Positions 8,448 through 16,813 of a stretch of DNA of 51,779 nucleotides are shown piece by piece; positions within the stretch are counted from its first letter, which is position 1, and the number at the start of each line of letters is the position of its first letter. Source of the stretch: Ruminococcus sp. GTDB taxonomy: Bacteria > Bacillota > Clostridia > Oscillospirales > Ruminococcaceae. The notes under the pieces were generated by a model. That model was not told the DNA's origin and ran no database searches. It was given only the letters and a program-made list of their open reading frames with translations. The DNA is taken from contig NZ_JAILMR010000048.1 in the NCBI RefSeq assembly GCF_024692365.1, positions 1-51,779 of the forward strand, written 5' to 3'. The translations under genes and the position numbers were made by a program.

Positions 8448-9419
8448 TTACGATCTTTTTATCTTCTTTTTCAGATCGGTGATGAAAGGCATTTTGTCTT
8501 TTATCTCGTATTTCAGCCTTTCGTATGGGGTAAGTTCGTTGTATACCCCTGATGCCTTCATTCCTTTCAGGTCATTAAGGTGCTGATAGTAGATCAGTTC
8601 CTTACGTTTTATTATGTGTTCAATCTCACTGTGGTATTTGCCTTGGGTGAACTCGTCAAACTCTTTCAGCAGACCGCAGTGACGGTCGAAGAAATATTTT
8701 TTCAGTTTTTCGGGATCTGTTTTTATCGAACCCGCCGCAGATTTGGGATTGTTTGTGCGGTAGGCGCTCATTATCTCGTTGAAGTAATGGGCACAGCCGT
8801 CATAGGTGGTGACAAGTCTTACCACAAGATCGAGGGATGTGGAGAAATTCAGGATAGGACGGAGATTTTCTGTTCTGCCCACGATAGATGCGGTGGGAGT
8901 AAAGTCCAGCATTATCAGTTCGCCTACCGAGATATCTGTGCCCTCGGGTTTTTCTAGAGATTTGTAAAGCTTCTTGTCGTTCCACATTTTGCGTGGGTAG
9001 AAGGTTTTGAGGTAATTATCCTCGGTATCCACCACATTTGCATTATGGAAAGTCATATTACACTCGGGGTGCTTTTCGAGGTAGTCAACCTGCTTCTGAA
9101 GCTTGTGTTCATCGCACCAGTAATCGTCACCCTCGCAAATAGCATAATATTTGGTATCGATAGCGGGTATAACGTACTTCTGTACGATGTTTATGCCCTT
9201 GCTGTAACGGTTCTCTTCCTGAATGATAGTACGTATCTTATCGGGATACTTCTGTGCAAACTCTTCAATGATAGCTATGGAGCCGTCGGTCGAACAGTCA
9301 TCATGGACAAGCACCGAGTATTCAAAATCCGTTTTTTGTGTGCAGATGCTCCCCAGACATTTTCTAAGCCATTTTTCGTGATTGAAGCTTACGATGCAAA
9401 CCGTTACGATGGCAGCCAT
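8448..9419 (-). CDS. Glycosyltransferase, GT2 family (GT-A fold)
   Basis: This 323-aa cytoplasmic GT2 enzyme opens with VTVCIVSFNHEKWLRKCL. It has HDDCSTDGS for nucleotide-sugar binding and CEGDDYWCDEHKLQKQVDYL, which is the acceptor and metal region of this subgroup. Such enzymes add one sugar to the lipid-linked repeat unit. The start is ATG with AAGGAGAG upstream. It is 16 nt from the preceding glycosyltransferase gene. The sugar specificity is not readable. Confidence 0.92.
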   Translation of the reverse strand: MAAIVTVCIVSFNHEKWLRKCLGSICTQKTDFEYSVLVHDDCSTDGSIAIIEEFAQKYPDKIRTIIQEENRYSKGINIVQKYVIPAIDTKYYAICEGDDYWCDEHKLQKQVDYLEKHPECNMTFHNANVVDTEDNYLKTFYPRKMWNDKKLYKSLEKPEGTDISVGELIMLDFTPTASIVGRTENLRPILNFSTSLDLVVRLVTTYDGCAHYFNEIMSAYRTNNPKSAAGSIKTDPEKLKKYFFDRHCGLLKEFDEFTQGKYHSEIEHIIKRKELIYYQHLNDLKGMKASGVYNELTPYERLKYEIKDKMPFITDLKKKIKRS

Positions 9420-9435
9420 TTACTATATCTCTCCT

Positions 9436-10254
9436 TTATAATCTGTATCCGTCAGCCACGCCTTTGAACATACTTTTCAGCTTATGGAATTTATCGTCCT
9501 CGTAAAGCAGTGTCTGGATCATTCTTTTTACCACTCTTACATCAGACTTGATACCAAGTTTATACTTGCGTTTCAGGTAGATGCTGTTGCGAACCCAGTA
9601 GTATTTTCTGAGAGGGGAGTGGTTGAAGATGATGATATTTTTTCCGAAGAATTTTTTTGAAGTGCTTCTTCCGACTTCGTGGAGGAAGCCTGTGTAATTC
9701 AGTCTGATTATCTTGTAGCCGTTCCTTGTGAGGGCGTAGCAGATATCGTAATCCACCATATCGATGAACAGTTTTTCATCAAAACCGCCCACGGCTTTGA
9801 TGCACTTTACGTTATTGAACGCACCCGAGGTTATACAAAAACCGACTTTTTCGTACTCCTGTGTCATACCGAAATCGACTTCAACGCTTCGGTCTTTGTA
9901 CTTTGAGGTTATTATACCAATGTTATCCTTGGCACGTTTTGCGAACCTGTCGTATGTTTCGATGATATCGGGTTCACAGACGGTATCCTGATCGAGGGTC
10001 AGCACCCATTCCTCACCAAGTTCGTCAGCTTTGTCGATGATCTGATCGAGGGCTTTTGCTATGCCGTAGTTATCATCGTTCCTCACATAAGTGATATTAT
10101 CGTATTTTGCGGTAAGTTCAGCTATCTCGTCGATATTTTTTGAACCGTTATCGATGAGTATCAGTTCACTCACCTGTGGTGCGATAGCCGAGATATTTTC
10201 TTCCAGCCTGTTTATATCGGGATTATAAAGCACTATCCCTGCGGCATGAGCCAT
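9436..10254 (-). CDS. Glycosyltransferase, GT2 family, rhamnosyltransferase-like
   Basis: This 272-aa protein begins with AAGIVLYNPDINRLEENI, has LIDNGSKN and the metal-site sequence LTLDQDTVCEPDII, and ends with a short basic region. The pattern resembles WbbL/RfbF-type rhamnosyltransferases. That fits a genome segment with a complete dTDP-rhamnose pathway 13 kb away. The start is an ATG with AAGGGTGG upstream. The rhamnose assignment is inference from family resemblance and context. Confidence 0.88.
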   Translation of the reverse strand: MAHAAGIVLYNPDINRLEENISAIAPQVSELILIDNGSKNIDEIAELTAKYDNITYVRNDDNYGIAKALDQIIDKADELGEEWVLTLDQDTVCEPDIIETYDRFAKRAKDNIGIITSKYKDRSVEVDFGMTQEYEKVGFCITSGAFNNVKCIKAVGGFDEKLFIDMVDYDICYALTRNGYKIIRLNYTGFLHEVGRSTSKKFFGKNIIIFNHSPLRKYYWVRNSIYLKRKYKLGIKSDVRVVKRMIQTLLYEDDKFHKLKSMFKGVADGYRL

Positions 10255-10277
10255 AGTTCAAACCACCCTTTGAAAGA

Positions 10278-11441
10278 TCATTTTTTATATTCTGCGAGGA
10301 ATCCATCATAGAATTTTTCACGCTTTTTGATGAGTTTTTCTCTGCTGAATTCGCAGGACTTGGCAAAATTCTTTTTTGCCAGCTTTTCAAGATCGGTACC
10401 AAGTACGCGCTTTACCGCTTTTACTACCTCATCGGTACTGCCCTTTCTGAAAAGGCAGATCTTCGGGATAAGTTCGGGTATTCCTGCGATGCTTGTTCCG
10501 ATAACGGGACAGCCGCGGCTCATAGCCTCGATAACGGCTCTGGGCAGACCCTCCTGCTTGCTGGGCTGTACGTAGAGATCAAGCGAATCATAATATTCGG
10601 GCATTTTATCTGCCGAAAGATTTCCCACGAATTTTACTTTGCTTTCAACGCCAAGTTCCTTGGCAAGGTCGCGGAGGAAATAGTCATGTTTTGCGCCGTT
10701 GTATCCGCCTGCAAGGCGATATTCCACATCGTAGCCCATATCTGTAAGGGGCTTGATGGCGCGTATAACGTATTCCTGACCTTTATAGCGGGTATCAAGT
10801 GCGGCAGCAGTACCAAGCACAAGCTTTTTCTTTGCATCGAAGCTTTTCAGCTTTTCAAGGCGCTTTTCCAGTGTAGCTTTCTGCGGTTCGTCGATAACGA
10901 CATTTGAACAGCTTACTGTCTTGCCCTTGGTGGGGTAGCGCCTTTGCAGAAACTGCCCTGTAACGTAGTAAACGTACTTAGCATCACCGATTATGCTGCG
11001 GGTCTTCCAGTACATATAAGGTGCAACTGCCTTGCCCAGCAGACCGTGGTTCCAGTAGCTGTCCCATGAACAGCCAACGCTTTCAACTATATAGGGCTTG
11101 TTGTACTTTTTGATATACTTTACTGCCAGCTGTGCGATGGAGCTCTGTGTCCTCAGTACGAAGTAATCGTTCTCCCTTACGCACTTTTCAACTATCTTCT
11201 CAGCCTTGGGCTTATTTTTCAGTATAGTCTTCGGGCTTTTGAAGTTCGGCACGCTTATGACCTTTATCTGCGGCGGCACAAGTGTGAATGTCTTGCCCTC
11301 CACGGGCTTTGTGCGTATCATGAACGTTATTTCGTCTGCAAGATACGAATATCTCTCGTAAAGTTCATGGTAGGCAAATTCGTAGTAATTGCCGTCTTTA
11401 TCGTAAAACAGAGGTCCATCGTGTATAAAAACCAGTTTCAT
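10278..11441 (-). CDS. Glycosyltransferase, GT4 family (GT-B fold)
   Basis: This is a 387-aa GT-B enzyme. The N-terminal half binds the acceptor and the C-terminal half the nucleotide sugar. The key C-terminal motif is PSKQEGLPRAVIEAMSRG, the E-x7-E motif of retaining GT4 transferases, followed by CPVIGTSIAGIPELI. KLVLGTAAALDTRYKGQEY marks the start of the donor domain. The start is an ATG with AAAAAGGAG upstream. It sits in the run of four glycosyltransferases and probably adds one residue to the repeat unit. Confidence 0.92.
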   Translation of the reverse strand: MKLVFIHDGPLFYDKDGNYYEFAYHELYERYSYLADEITFMIRTKPVEGKTFTLVPPQIKVISVPNFKSPKTILKNKPKAEKIVEKCVRENDYFVLRTQSSIAQLAVKYIKKYNKPYIVESVGCSWDSYWNHGLLGKAVAPYMYWKTRSIIGDAKYVYYVTGQFLQRRYPTKGKTVSCSNVVIDEPQKATLEKRLEKLKSFDAKKKLVLGTAAALDTRYKGQEYVIRAIKPLTDMGYDVEYRLAGGYNGAKHDYFLRDLAKELGVESKVKFVGNLSADKMPEYYDSLDLYVQPSKQEGLPRAVIEAMSRGCPVIGTSIAGIPELIPKICLFRKGSTDEVVKAVKRVLGTDLEKLAKKNFAKSCEFSREKLIKKREKFYDGFLAEYKK

Positions 11442-11467
11442 TTAAAGTAACTCCTTTTTGCGGGGCT

Positions 11468-12562
11468 TTATTCGGTGAGCATTTTGTGCCATGCTTCGAG
11501 ATTTCGGTCAAATGAGAAATTCTCCTCCCATTTTTCCATAGAAGCCCTGCTAAAGTTTTTCCATTTTTCTATATCGACTGAAAGCTGCATAACAGCATCA
11601 GCCCAGTCGTCGGTATCATCTTTATCGTCAACAAGGATACCTGTTTCGTTATTTATAACCACATTGCTGTTGAATCCCACATCGGAAGCAATTGAGGGAA
11701 GTCCCGTTGCCATATACTGCACCAGCTTGAATCCGCCTTTGCCCAGCGAACGCTTGATGTTCAGCAGAGGCATTATGCCGATATGAGCTTTGAGCATCTC
11801 TGCGGGGACGATATCTCTTGCCCAGAGTATATTTTCTATTTTAAGATACTTAGTTTCATGTTCCAGCGGGAGATTGCATATCACCGTCAGAGTGACGGTC
11901 TTGCCCGTCTTTTCCTTGACAGCTTTAGCCGCCTTGTCAAGTGCGGGAACAACGTTCCTTATATGCTTCAGTCCCGAAGATGAACCTACCCACAGGATAT
12001 TCACCTTTTCATTGTATAAAGCTTCTCTCTGACTGTTTACGGTAGCCTTGTCCTTAACGGGGAGGTCGCCGTCGGTAGTCGGCAGGAAAGAGGTTATCTC
12101 TTTGCAGCGTTTGTTCAGCATTTTTTTCAGGTATTCGCTTGTTACGATGATATGGTCGCTGTGCTTCTGCAAAAGCCTTGCTTCGGCTTTGGTTATCTCG
12201 TTTATGCCGAATATATCGTCATCATAATCCCATATTACCTTTGAATTTTTGAGGATATGCTCATACATAAGGCTTATGGGAAAAACGCAGACCTTCGGCA
12301 CTGCTGCGCGGGAAATCACGATGATATCGGGCTTGGATATCATATCCGCGGCGAAGTTACGGAAGTTCCTGAAAAATATCATCAGGTGGTACTGTATCTT
12401 GCAGATGAGGGTCGGAGAATTTGAGTATTTTCTGAACATCTTATCTGTAACGGTAAATCTGTTCGTTACTCTGGCGTCCTTTATCTTTTCAGTATACTGT
12501 AAGATCCTGTAATAGCTTGCCGCATGGGTGAAGCCTCTTGTATATACCGAAATTTTTTTCAT
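11468..12562 (-). CDS. Glycosyltransferase, GT-B fold (GT4-like)
   Basis: This 364-aa protein has a basic N-terminal domain and a typical GT-B donor half: VNILWVGSSSGLKHIRNVVPALDKA, then KLVQYMATGLPSIASDVGFNSNVV. The first Glu of the GT4 E-x7-E motif is not obvious, so it is a divergent member. WDYDDDIFGI in the first half is a feature of GTs that start with a long acceptor domain. The start is an ATG with GGAGG upstream. It overlaps nothing and lies 20 nt after the iron-sulfur gene. Confidence 0.86.
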   Translation of the reverse strand: MKKISVYTRGFTHAASYYRILQYTEKIKDARVTNRFTVTDKMFRKYSNSPTLICKIQYHLMIFFRNFRNFAADMISKPDIIVISRAAVPKVCVFPISLMYEHILKNSKVIWDYDDDIFGINEITKAEARLLQKHSDHIIVTSEYLKKMLNKRCKEITSFLPTTDGDLPVKDKATVNSQREALYNEKVNILWVGSSSGLKHIRNVVPALDKAAKAVKEKTGKTVTLTVICNLPLEHETKYLKIENILWARDIVPAEMLKAHIGIMPLLNIKRSLGKGGFKLVQYMATGLPSIASDVGFNSNVVINNETGILVDDKDDTDDWADAVMQLSVDIEKWKNFSRASMEKWEENFSFDRNLEAWHKMLTE

Positions 12563-12582
12563 TTCACCATGCCTCCGATTGT

Positions 12583-13800
12583 TCAGCTTTTAGCACCTTT
12601 CGTACTCTGGCGCTTTCTCATGCTTTTTTTATAGATCTTCAGAAGTCCCATATTATACATTACGGGACGTATCTTCCGCTTTATCCTGTTTTTCAGTTTA
12701 AAGGTAGATGGGAAGTATTTTCTTTGCAGGGCGCCCATCGACATATTATCGAGGTCACCGAACATTTCTTCCCTGCGGGGATTTGGCTTGGCAGAAGTTA
12801 CCATCATGCCGCCGTTTATCGCGCTGTCTTTATCAAAATCCAGCGGTTCGATATCCAGATATTTTTTGATCTCTTCAAATGCGGCAGCGGCTTTCTCGTT
12901 GTTCACGAGAACCTGCGAAACGCCGATACCGTCATCCATTCTGGGTGCGGCACCGCTTACATACCAGTAATCGCCTGCTGTAAAGCTGCTGCGTCTGTGT
13001 TTGCCCTTGGACTGGCAGTTATAGCAGGAGGGTCTTGATATCATCTCCTTGCTGTAAAACTGGAGCATAGGGTCAACATCGTAGGGCTCGTCATACTCGG
13101 AACCGTCGCTGTAAACCACTCTCATGGTCGTACTGCCGTAGCCGTAGGTCTTTTCACGGAATCTGACCTCACGGATATCCTTGCCGCTCTTCTTTTTATG
13201 CCAGAAGAGGTACTTCTTCCAGAATTTAGGAGATGGAACGCCCTTGCAGATTATATCCATAGTATAGAGACCGGCAGGGTCTTCACCCAGATAATTCAGC
13301 AGAGCCTCAACCTGACATGGAGTGCCCGAGAACAGCACTTTTCTGCCGTCTTTAAGGAATTCCTTGACCTTTCGGTAATTATGTCCCACTTCGCTCTGTA
13401 CATACTTCGATCTGTTGAATCTTTTGATATCCTTTAAATTTTCGATGTAGCTGTGTCTTACATGGAAATTCTCATCGAATCCCACGCCGAAAACAACACC
13501 GCCCTCGCTGAGGACATATTTAGCTGCCGCTGCAAAAAATCCGCCCGAAGTCGAGGTTTTCCGCAGTTCCTTGCTCTTGTTCCTTACAAGATAGGCTTTC
13601 GGCTTGTTAGTCGGGGTATCCTCATTAAGAACAGGACATACCTTCACGCATTTATTACATTCAACGCACAGCACCTCGCATACCTCGGGGTATAAAAAGC
13701 CGTCCTTGTCGGGGGTCATTTTTATACAGTCCCTGGGACAGCTGTTCATACAGGCGCTGCAGCCGCAGCAGTCTTTTTTGACACGCTCTGAAATATTCAT
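12583..13800 (-). CDS. F420 hydrogenase/dehydrogenase beta-subunit-like iron-sulfur protein of a polysaccharide locus
   Basis: This protein of about 405 aa opens with two 4Fe-4S clusters: CCGCSACMNSCPRDCI, then CVECNKCVKVCP. An FrhB-type domain follows, with STSGGFFAAAAKYVL, LFSGTPCQVEAL and ICKGVPSPKFWKKYL. Proteins like this recur in bacterial capsule loci next to pyruvyl transferases. In such loci they are annotated after coenzyme F420-reducing hydrogenase, although these bacteria lack F420; the true substrate is not settled. I start it at MNISER (GGAGG 7 nt upstream), not at the longer open frame to 13827. It follows the pyruvyl transferase by 29 nt. Confidence 0.88.
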   Translation of the reverse strand: MNISERVKKDCCGCSACMNSCPRDCIKMTPDKDGFLYPEVCEVLCVECNKCVKVCPVLNEDTPTNKPKAYLVRNKSKELRKTSTSGGFFAAAAKYVLSEGGVVFGVGFDENFHVRHSYIENLKDIKRFNRSKYVQSEVGHNYRKVKEFLKDGRKVLFSGTPCQVEALLNYLGEDPAGLYTMDIICKGVPSPKFWKKYLFWHKKKSGKDIREVRFREKTYGYGSTTMRVVYSDGSEYDEPYDVDPMLQFYSKEMISRPSCYNCQSKGKHRRSSFTAGDYWYVSGAAPRMDDGIGVSQVLVNNEKAAAAFEEIKKYLDIEPLDFDKDSAINGGMMVTSAKPNPRREEMFGDLDNMSMGALQRKYFPSTFKLKNRIKRKIRPVMYNMGLLKIYKKSMRKRQSTKGAKS

Positions 13801-13829
13801 AGTTTGATCCTCCGGGCTTGATCTCACGA

Positions 13830-14969
13830 TCAGTTTTTAAGTGAGTCTGAAAGATAGTTCCAGGAATATTTTCTTAATTTGTTGATATTTTCAGTCACTT
13901 TATCATAGTTAATGCTTTCGGTAATGAACCTGTCCTCCCAGACATCGTTCACTACACGGTCTTTCATTCCTGCGATGGAAAGCAGAGATTCAAGACGGGA
14001 GAATGTATCCTTGCTGCTGTCGGCGCTGTGACGCCTGAACACCATCACGTTTTTACGGTAAATAATGGAAAATACTGTGCCGTGATAGGAATCTGTACAT
14101 ACATACTCAGCATTTTTTATAGCGCTTACAAAATGCGAGGGATCGGGATTATCCACGAACTTCGCATTGAGTTTATTGTCATACTCCGATATCTCGCCGA
14201 AAAACGGCATCATTACGATAGGCAGACCTGTCTTTTCAGCCAGTTTCAGCACACACTCACGGGGTTCTCTTCTGTTGCCAAGAAAATAGCAGAAGATATA
14301 TTTGCCTTCGGCTACGGGCTTTTCAGGCTGGATATCATCCCATTCCTCTGCCTTGAAAAGCAGGGTGGGGTCGCATACCACGGGAACCTTTTTGCCTGTA
14401 AGCTGTTTTACGATGACTGCTCCTCTTTTCTCTCGGACAGAGATATGATCGAACTTGTCTAAGAATTTTTTGTAGAAATCACGCAGCAACGCGGGAACTT
14501 CGGAAACACCGAAGCTTGGGGCATAAGCGACGCGCTTTGTCCCCGAGCTCAGCCAGTTGAGGGTATAAAAATCCGAACCGCTGTTGATGGGGTTCCATAC
14601 CTGGTCACTGCCAAGCACAGCCATACTGTACTTGCCTGCGGCTTTTTTCAGCTGATCGTATCCAACATACTTGGGCGAAGCTGTCATATACTTATCAACG
14701 AACTTATCGAACGCCTTGTTGCGCCTGCTGATGAGTTCGCCGTTCTTTTTCTGGAAAAACTTTCTTTTTACAAAAGACCATCTTTCCGCCATTATAGACG
14801 GGATAAGCAGCTGGATAAGATATTTGTAGGCTGTCTTTTTGGTCTTTACGTATTTGATATACTCGTTGTCATAACCGAGTTTAGTAACAGCCTTCTGTGT
14901 TGCGTATGACTGCAATACGCTGCCAAAATTCCTTATATTCGGGCATACGACAACAGCAACTTTTTTCAT
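13830..14969 (-). CDS. Polysaccharide pyruvyl transferase family protein
   Basis: This 379-aa protein of the CsaB/WcaK family has a GT-B-like fold. It shows GSVLQSYATQKAVTKLGYD at the N-terminus, VLGSDQVWNP, CDPTLLF, and TDSYHGTVFSII with the conserved SYHG histidine. The family transfers pyruvate from phosphoenolpyruvate to a sugar as a ketal, giving the polymer negative charge. It is the first gene of the minus-strand operon, behind a strong promoter and a palindrome. The start is an ATG with GGGAGG upstream. Confidence 0.9.
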   Translation of the reverse strand: MKKVAVVVCPNIRNFGSVLQSYATQKAVTKLGYDNEYIKYVKTKKTAYKYLIQLLIPSIMAERWSFVKRKFFQKKNGELISRRNKAFDKFVDKYMTASPKYVGYDQLKKAAGKYSMAVLGSDQVWNPINSGSDFYTLNWLSSGTKRVAYAPSFGVSEVPALLRDFYKKFLDKFDHISVREKRGAVIVKQLTGKKVPVVCDPTLLFKAEEWDDIQPEKPVAEGKYIFCYFLGNRREPRECVLKLAEKTGLPIVMMPFFGEISEYDNKLNAKFVDNPDPSHFVSAIKNAEYVCTDSYHGTVFSIIYRKNVMVFRRHSADSSKDTFSRLESLLSIAGMKDRVVNDVWEDRFITESINYDKVTENINKLRKYSWNYLSDSLKN

Positions 14970-15005
14970 AGCGGTCCTCCCGGATCATTCTTTAATTTTT
15001 GATTT

Positions 15006-15019
15006 GGCAGATATCTGCC
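15006..15019. promoter_or_regulatory. Perfect 14-bp palindrome in the capsule operon leader
   Basis: GGCAGATATCTGCC lies about 40 bp downstream of the predicted start site of the capsule operon and about 37 bp before the first ATG. A perfect, loop-free palindrome at this place could be an operator for a dimeric regulator. No regulator gene is adjacent. Confidence 0.4.
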
Positions 15020-15048
15020 GTGAAGATTCAAAAACCCATACTTTTAAA

Positions 15049-15093
15049 ATTATACCAAATTAAATTATACCAAATTTTAATAAAGTTTTTCAA
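15049..15093 (-). promoter_or_regulatory. Promoter of the capsule operon
   Basis: On the minus strand TTGAAA (15088-15093) and TATAAT (15064-15069) are 18 nt apart, with TGG before the -10. The same TTTGGTATAATTT block is repeated directly 15 bp downstream (second TATAAT at 15049-15054, poor -35), so there may be two start sites. The terminator of the upstream gene lies just before it, so this promoter should drive the whole operon. Confidence 0.75.
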
Positions 15094-15155
15094 GTGATAA
15101 ACATTAAAATTTCATGAACTTCAAATAAGTCGTGATCAAAAGGTTTTTAATTTAA

Positions 15156-15195
15156 CATAAAAAACCGGTGCAAAATCACAGCGGACTTGCACCGG
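15156..15195 (-). terminator. Terminator of the sugar phosphotransferase gene
   Basis: On the minus strand a 9-bp stem CCGGTGCAA/TTGCACCGG is followed by TTTTTTATG. It lies 13 nt after the stop codon and separates this gene from the capsule operon. Confidence 0.9.
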
Positions 15196-15208
15196 ATCGA
15201 TTTCAGAC

Positions 15209-15928
15209 TCAGGAATTGCCGATCTTGAATACGAACAAAACAGTCTTTATAATAATACCAATATCCACCAGAACAGAACGCTCGCGTATGTACTTTCTGT
15301 CAAGCTCTATCTGCTCTTCTATTGTGAGTGAGTTCTTACCGCCGATCTGCCAGTAGCAGGAGAGACCGGGTGTTACCAGAAGCCTGTCATCGGGAAGATT
15401 TGCCTGCTCTCTGGGAATAAAGGGTCTGGGTCCTATGATCGACATCTCACCTTTAAGGATATTGATGAGCTGAGGAAGCTCGTCGATGGAGGTCTTTCTG
15501 ATGAAATGACCTATCTTGGTGATGCGGGGGTCGTTCTTCATTTTGAAGGTAGCGCCCTTGCATTCGTCCTTAGCCAGGAGTTCCTCGAGCTTTTTATCAG
15601 CTTTTTTATACATTGAACGGAATTTGTAGATCTTGAATGTCTTGCCGTTTCTTCCAACTCTGTCCTGCATATACAGAGGACTGCCGAAGTCATCTATTAC
15701 TATAAGTGCCATGACTATCAGCATGAGAGGTGAAAGCACAATGAGTGCCATCAGGGAACATACGATGTCGAACGCCCTTTTGATTGTCTCATATACAGGT
15801 TTGCTTTTATAACGTAACCCCGGTGTAACAGTGATTTCTCTTTCCTGCAGCGCTTGCTCACTGTAAGATGTAATTTCGATGTTGCTTGTCAGTATGCTTG
15901 TATCTGTTTGTACATTTAAATTCATCAT
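15209..15928 (-). CDS. Undecaprenyl-phosphate sugar phosphotransferase (initiating transferase)
   Basis: This bacterial sugar transferase of about 239 aa (WcaJ/EpsL/PglC-like catalytic domain) transfers a sugar-1-phosphate to undecaprenyl phosphate, the first step of repeat-unit assembly. One hydrophobic hairpin (IVCSLMALIVLSPLMLIVMA) precedes the catalytic block FKIYKFRSMYKKAD. TSIDELPQLINILKGEMS and IIGPRPFIPRE follow. I chose the ATG at 15928 because GGGGAG precedes it. The frame stays open 65 codons further upstream to a TTG with no ribosome site, within a 275-nt leader. It has its own promoter and terminator, separate from the operon it serves. Confidence 0.92.
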   Translation of the reverse strand: MMNLNVQTDTSILTSNIEITSYSEQALQEREITVTPGLRYKSKPVYETIKRAFDIVCSLMALIVLSPLMLIVMALIVIDDFGSPLYMQDRVGRNGKTFKIYKFRSMYKKADKKLEELLAKDECKGATFKMKNDPRITKIGHFIRKTSIDELPQLINILKGEMSIIGPRPFIPREQANLPDDRLLVTPGLSCYWQIGGKNSLTIEEQIELDRKYIRERSVLVDIGIIIKTVLFVFKIGNS

Positions 15929-16210
15929 TTCGATCTCCCCATTTTCAATAAATCTCAAGGTTATTTCTTCCGGCGTAATTAGCCTGCTTACGAATGATGT
16001 GCTTTGACATAAGACCCGAGCCATATTATCGATGACCCTGCGCTGATGAAACGATCTTAAAAGATGAAGAAAAATACTATAAGCTGAGATTACATCTTTA
16101 ATATAATACTGATCGTTCTTCAAGTTGGAAAACGGCTTAATTAAGCAATGTTTGCAGCCTGATCCGAGGATCGTAGGTTGCTTTTTGTTAAATGTATTTT
16201 TGTTAAATAT

Positions 16211-16239
16211 ATTATATCACGCAAAAAGTCAAAAGTCAA
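16211..16239 (-). promoter_or_regulatory. Promoter of the sugar phosphotransferase gene
   Basis: On the minus strand TTGACT (16234-16239) and a perfect TATAAT (16211-16216) are 17 nt apart. The predicted start near 16204 leaves a leader of about 275 nt before the chosen ATG. Confidence 0.8.
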
Positions 16240-16562
16240 CAATTTTAATCTTTTTCATCACTATAAATAATATACACAGCATTTTTTTAGTACAATTTCA
16301 GGATTATAGATATACTTAAACGTGTTGAAACGAATTGTGCACAAATTTAATGAATTTAAAACTAATTTACCGAACCGATGACGGAAATATATGTAAAAAA
16401 GCACCTAAAATCGCGCTTTTACTTGATAATTGATATAGTTAAATATGAAACTGAATAGTAGTATTGTCGCATAGGGTAATATATTTATATAGCAAAATGT
16501 GGAAATTGTGTTTTTGATATCTGAATTAGTTAAATTTGGCAATGTTATTAAACGTGAGTTCC

Positions 16563-16591
16563 TTGACATATTAGACAAAATGCAGTACAAT
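16563..16591 (+). promoter_or_regulatory. Promoter of the manC-like operon
   Basis: TTGACA (16563-16568) and TACAAT (16586-16591) are 17 nt apart. A second -10-like TATAAT at 16694-16699 has only a weak -35. The first promoter gives a leader of about 215 nt that contains the hairpin at 16626. Confidence 0.75.
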
Positions 16592-16625
16592 AATAAATAT
16601 ATAATATATGTAATTTATTTGATTC

Positions 16626-16656
16626 CCTGCAAGTGACGTATCGATGTACTTGCAGG
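16626..16656 (+). other. Leader hairpin of the manC-like operon
   Basis: A perfect 9-bp stem CCTGCAAGT/ACTTGCAGG closes a 13-nt loop about 28 nt after the predicted start of transcription. No T-run follows, so it is not a terminator by itself; it may be a regulator site or a 5' stabiliser. Confidence 0.5.
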
Positions 16657-16813
16657 AAACGAATGGTTATTTATGTAAACGATATCACAACCCTATAATA
16701 TTAAAGGTATGCGCGGTGGTGCGCGCGTTCACAATTTCAGGTGTAGTATCGTAAAGTTAGCTCGTTATTGATATAAGGTGAATGGATAATAACGGCTGAA
16801 CGGGGGATATGGA

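Larger units (their letters stand above)
15929..16813. other. Divergent regulatory region between the sugar phosphotransferase and the GDP-mannose-type gene
   Basis: Apart from the two promoters and the hairpin listed separately, I see no gene here. 16240-16560 is strongly AT-rich with no credible frame. Both transcripts have long leaders (about 275 nt to the left, 215 nt to the right). Confidence 0.7.

Noticed and set aside
16124..16560. Short frames in the AT-rich divergent region
   Set aside because: No start signals and composition-driven; the promoters on both strands explain the region.
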